The notes below the pieces were generated by a model. The model was not told the origin of the DNA, ran no database searches, and saw nothing but the letters and a program-made list of their open reading frames with translations. Made by a program: the position numbers and the translations under genes. A stretch of 7,358 nucleotides of DNA. Origin: an uncultured Bacilli bacterium (GTDB taxonomy: Bacteria > Bacillota_I > Bacilli_A > RF39 > UBA660). Shown one piece after another: positions 5,464 through 7,358 of the stretch (positions within the stretch are counted from its first letter, which is position 1; every line of letters begins with the position of its first letter). The stretch is from assembly GCA_934086485.1 (NCBI GenBank), contig CAKOIF010000026.1, positions 1 through 7,358 on the forward strand. The letters run 5' to 3'.

Positions 5464-6159
5464 AATTCTTTGCATATTTATTTCCATATTATTACTTTCT
5501 AGATTAAAATTTGCTAGGTAATATAGTTCTCCAAAATCAGAAATTGTATAATACATTGAATCTTTTCCATTATCAAAGTGAATTGGTACTCCAGTCCAAT
5601 TCTCTAAATTGTATTCTGTATCATCCACCAAAACATCTGTATTATTTATAGCTAATTTAGGTGTATGAACTTGATTAAATTTTTTAGAAATATCTCCAAT
5701 ATTTTTTTCAATAAATATACATTTTTTATGCATTTCACTTACTGAATTAACTGCAGAATATATTGCGGGATTAAAAATAACACTTTCTTGAAATAGTTTA
5801 ATAAACGATATTGCCTCATTTATTTCAGACGATGCATTTAATAAATAATCCCAGTCCATACTTTTGAAAAAATTTTCTACAATTTTTTCATCTTCAACAT
5901 TAAATTTACTATGATAATTCATATCTATACCGTGTAACCTTAAAAGCAAATATGAACAATGCCTCATAGTATCTTTTATAACGCCATCAAAGTCAAAATA
6001 AACATCTAATTTATCTATACTACTATATAAAATTTTATAATATTCATTTAATAATTTAATTTTAGCAAGTCTTTCCTTTATATCAGATTTTTTATATTCA
6101 TCGTACGATAAAATATTTAAGTTCCTCGTATCCATTAAAAGTTCTTGTACTTTATCCAT
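5449..6159 (-). CDS. HAD-superfamily phosphatase, 5'(3')-deoxyribonucleotidase (NT5C)-like, with N-terminal extension
   Basis: The 236-residue protein has HAD motif I at VYFDFDGV, where D56 would be the nucleophile and D58 the acid/base. A motif II-like serine follows (S135, AIYSAVNS). The C-terminal acidic motif is LVDDTEYNLENW (D179, D180), the form typical of NT5C-type nucleotidases (DD..xN.E.W). A lysine such as K158 or K168 could serve as motif III. Such enzymes dephosphorylate nucleoside monophosphates; the substrate here is unknown. The first 50 residues are a charged, helical extension absent from ordinary members, where motif I lies near residue 10. No internal start would remove it: the only alternative ATG is residue 9. 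The start has GGGAGG four bases upstream. The stop lies 39 bases before rlmB, whose promoter overlaps this gene's 3' end. Confidence 0.78.
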   Translation of the reverse strand: MDKVQELLMDTRNLNILSYDEYKKSDIKERLAKIKLLNEYYKILYSSIDKLDVYFDFDGVIKDTMRHCSYLLLRLHGIDMNYHSKFNVEDEKIVENFFKSMDWDYLLNASSEINEAISFIKLFQESVIFNPAIYSAVNSVSEMHKKCIFIEKNIGDISKKFNQVHTPKLAINNTDVLVDDTEYNLENWTGVPIHFDNGKDSMYYTISDFGELYYLANFNLESNNMEINMQRIYTKK

Positions 6160-6180
6160 AAAACCTCCCTGATAATAACT

Positions 6181-6189
6181 ATTTTATCA
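6181..6189 (-). promoter_or_regulatory. candidate extended -10 of the nucleotidase-like gene
   Basis: TGATAAAAT on the minus strand, about 20 bases upstream of the start codon at 6159, is one mismatch from the ideal TGNTATAAT. A second, canonical TATAAT lies at 6197-6202. Neither has a convincing -35. One of them presumably serves the gene, since the tRNA-Thr terminator blocks upstream transcription. Confidence 0.42.
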
Positions 6190-6230
6190 TAAATGTATTA
6201 TAAAATATATAAAAAGTTAAATTAGGACAT

Positions 6231-6252
6231 AAAAAAACCCTGATGTTCAGGG
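6231..6252 (-). terminator. intrinsic terminator downstream of tRNA-Thr
   Basis: The minus strand has the perfect 6-bp stem CCCTGA / TCAGGG (6247-6252 and 6238-6243) with a 3-base loop, followed by seven T (6231-6237). It has the most GC-rich stem of the terminators here and lies 15 bases past the tRNA CCA. Confidence 0.9.
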
Positions 6253-6267
6253 AAATTACTATAATAA

Positions 6268-6343
6268 TGGTGCTGGGGATAAGGATCGAACTTATGACCT
6301 ATGCGTTACGAGTGCATTGCTCTACCAACTGAGCTACCCCAGC
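6268..6343 (-). tRNA. tRNA-Thr (anticodon CGT)
   Basis: The complete 76-base cloverleaf has acceptor stem GCTGGGG / CCCCAGC, D arm GCTC...GAGC, anticodon loop CTCGTAA with anticodon CGT (reads ACG), variable loop AGGTC, T arm ATAAG-TTCGATC-CTTAT, discriminator A73 and encoded CCA. Threonine identity elements G1-C72, C2-G71, G35 and U36 are present. The anticodon stem ATGCA / CGCAT has an A31-C39 mismatch next to the loop. It has its own promoter and terminator. Confidence 0.96.
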
Positions 6344-6353
6344 AACTAATAAT

Positions 6354-6382
6354 ATTATACCCTATTTTGTTTTTTTATACAA
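6354..6382 (-). promoter_or_regulatory. strong promoter of tRNA-Thr
   Basis: TTGTAT (6377-6382), a 17-base spacer and TATAAT (6354-6359) lie on the minus strand. The start, near 6347, is only a few bases before the mature 5' end of the tRNA at 6343, so the RNase P leader would be very short. Confidence 0.75.
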
Positions 6383-6389
6383 GATTTTT

Positions 6390-6410
6390 TGATAAAATAA
6401 TATTGGTGAT
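6390..6410 (+). promoter_or_regulatory. mnmL: candidate extended -10 and ribosome-binding site of mnmL
   Basis: TGATAAAAT (6390-6398) is an extended -10-like element with no clear -35. GGTGAT (6405-6410), complementary to the 16S 3' end, sits six bases before the ATG at 6417. If this -10 is used, transcription starts almost at the ribosome-binding site, giving a leader of about 12 bases; a promoter further upstream is possible. Confidence 0.4.
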
Positions 6411-6416
6411 GAAAAA

Positions 6417-7334
6417 ATGTTTAAATATACATTAGATAATAAGAGATATCATACATTCAATTACTTCTTAAGAAACAAGTTTGGCTCGAAAGTATTTAAG
6501 GTTCCCCTAGATGCACATGCAACCTGTCCAAATAAAATAAATGGAGGATGTATATTCTGTAAAGATAATAGCAAATCAAATATTACAAATGAAAATAATG
6601 ATATTTTAACCCAATTTAATGAGGAAATAGCTATACTAAATAAAAAATGGCCTAATGCTAAACATATAGCGTACCTTCAAACAGGAAGTAATACATATAT
6701 GAATATTGATAAATTTAAAAATATTGTTGAAAGTTTGTTAAAACAAGATAATGTTGTGGGAATTTCAATAGCTACAAGACCTGATGTTATTAGTGATGAG
6801 TACTATAATTATTTTGAAAAGCTTAATAAAAAAACATTTTTAACCGTAGAACTTGGACTACAAAGTAGTAATGAAAATACTCTTAAACTAATAAATCGTG
6901 GTCATGACACTAAATCGTTTGAAAATGCGGTAAATAAACTACATAAATTAAATATTTTTATTGTGGCACATATAATAAATGGGCTTCCATATGAAACAAA
7001 AGAAGATATGCTTAATACAGTAAAATTTTTAAATAATTTAAAAGTAGATGCTGTAAAAATACATATGCTACATATTTTGAAAGGAACAGAAATTGAGAAA
7101 TTATATAACAAAGAAAAATTCCATATCTTAACTAAAGAGGAATATATTGACATTGTTATAAATCAGCTTGAACTATTAGATGAAAAAATCGTTATTGAAA
7201 GAATAACAGGGGATCCTATAAAAGAAGATTTAATAGCACCTTTGTGGCTTACTAAAAAATTTTGTTTATTAAATGACATTGATAAAGAAATGGTTAAAAG
7301 AGATACTTATCAAGGCAAAAAAAATAATAATTAG
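6417..7334 (+). CDS. mnmL: radical-SAM tRNA wobble-uridine modification enzyme, YtqA/MnmL (TIGR01212) family
   Basis: The full-length, 305-residue protein shows family blocks along its whole length: C37PNKINGGC45IFC48 for the [4Fe-4S] cluster, YLQTGSNTY (86-94), ATRPDV (119-124), ELGLQSSNENTLKLINRGHD (145-164), HIINGLPYETKEDML (185-199), KIHMLHILKGT (214-224), GDPIKEDLIAPLW (265-277) and the C-terminal LNDIDKEM...DTYQGKK. In Bacillus, YtqA has been assigned as MnmL, acting with MnmM (YtqB) to turn cmnm5U34 into nm5U and then mnm5U in tRNAs. The cluster loop here is C-x7-C-x2-C, shorter than the C-x11-C-x2-C I recall for typical members. No ytqB follows; a terminator overlaps the stop. It is divergent from tRNA-Thr. 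Family identity is firm; the reaction rests on the Bacillus assignment. Confidence 0.9.
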   Translation: MFKYTLDNKRYHTFNYFLRNKFGSKVFKVPLDAHATCPNKINGGCIFCKDNSKSNITNENNDILTQFNEEIAILNKKWPNAKHIAYLQTGSNTYMNIDKFKNIVESLLKQDNVVGISIATRPDVISDEYYNYFEKLNKKTFLTVELGLQSSNENTLKLINRGHDTKSFENAVNKLHKLNIFIVAHIINGLPYETKEDMLNTVKFLNNLKVDAVKIHMLHILKGTEIEKLYNKEKFHILTKEEYIDIVINQLELLDEKIVIERITGDPIKEDLIAPLWLTKKFCLLNDIDKEMVKRDTYQGKKNNN

Positions 7335-7356
7335 AGCAAATTCTAATTATTTTTTT
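7326..7356 (+). terminator. intrinsic terminator of mnmL
   Basis: A perfect 10-bp stem AATAATTAGA / TCTAATTATT (7326-7335 and 7342-7351) with a 6-base loop is followed by a T run to 7356. The stem includes the TAG stop (7332-7334). It makes mnmL a single-gene transcript. Confidence 0.8.
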
Positions 7357-7358
7357 AA

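Noticed and set aside
6902..7153. Open frame of 83 codons on the minus strand
   Set aside because: It is antisense to the conserved core of mnmL and has no support of its own.
1..7358. CRISPR array, insertion sequence, phage or defence genes
   Set aside because: No spaced direct repeats, transposase or integrase motifs, or terminal inverted repeats are visible; the genes are housekeeping or conserved-family types.

Overview
The window reads as a chromosomal segment of a low-G+C Bacillota. The DNA is very AT-rich, Shine-Dalgarno sequences are strong (AAGGAG, GGGAGG, GAGGTGA) and CCA is encoded in both tRNA genes. One gene ends in TGA and tryptophan is read from TGG, so the standard bacterial code applies rather than the Mycoplasma code. 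The rlmB-sigH gene pair is Bacilli/Clostridia synteny. My best guess is an uncultivated or host-associated Bacilli lineage on the Mollicutes side of the phylum. This rests on composition and gene style, not on a search.

Layout. Everything from 1 to 6343 is on the minus strand, so its transcription order runs right to left: tRNA-Thr(CGT) with its own promoter and terminator; a HAD-family 5'(3')-nucleotidase-like protein with an unusual N-terminal extension; rlmB (23S rRNA Gm methyltransferase) overlapping sigH (alternative sigma factor); tRNA-His(GTG) with a terminator; a three-gene overlapping operon of cysteine desulfurase, small CPGC thioredoxin and a secreted-thioredoxin/CcdA membrane fusion; then a two-gene operon of an HD-domain hydrolase and a PF06541-type membrane protein that runs off the left edge. 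Only the rightmost gene is on the plus strand: mnmL/ytqA, a radical-SAM tRNA-modification enzyme transcribed divergently from tRNA-Thr and closed by a hairpin terminator at the window end.

How the genes fit together. There are two themes. One is translation: two tRNAs, RlmB and MnmL. The other is sulfur and thiol chemistry: the desulfurase operon couples cysteine sulfur mobilisation to what looks like an electron relay from the cytosol, through two membrane cysteines, to an extracytoplasmic CPHC domain. SigH would be the only transcription regulator in the window; its regulon cannot be read from here. No mobile element, CRISPR array, prophage or long repeat is visible. No gene-free stretch exceeds 300 bases; the intergenic gaps hold the promoters and terminators listed.
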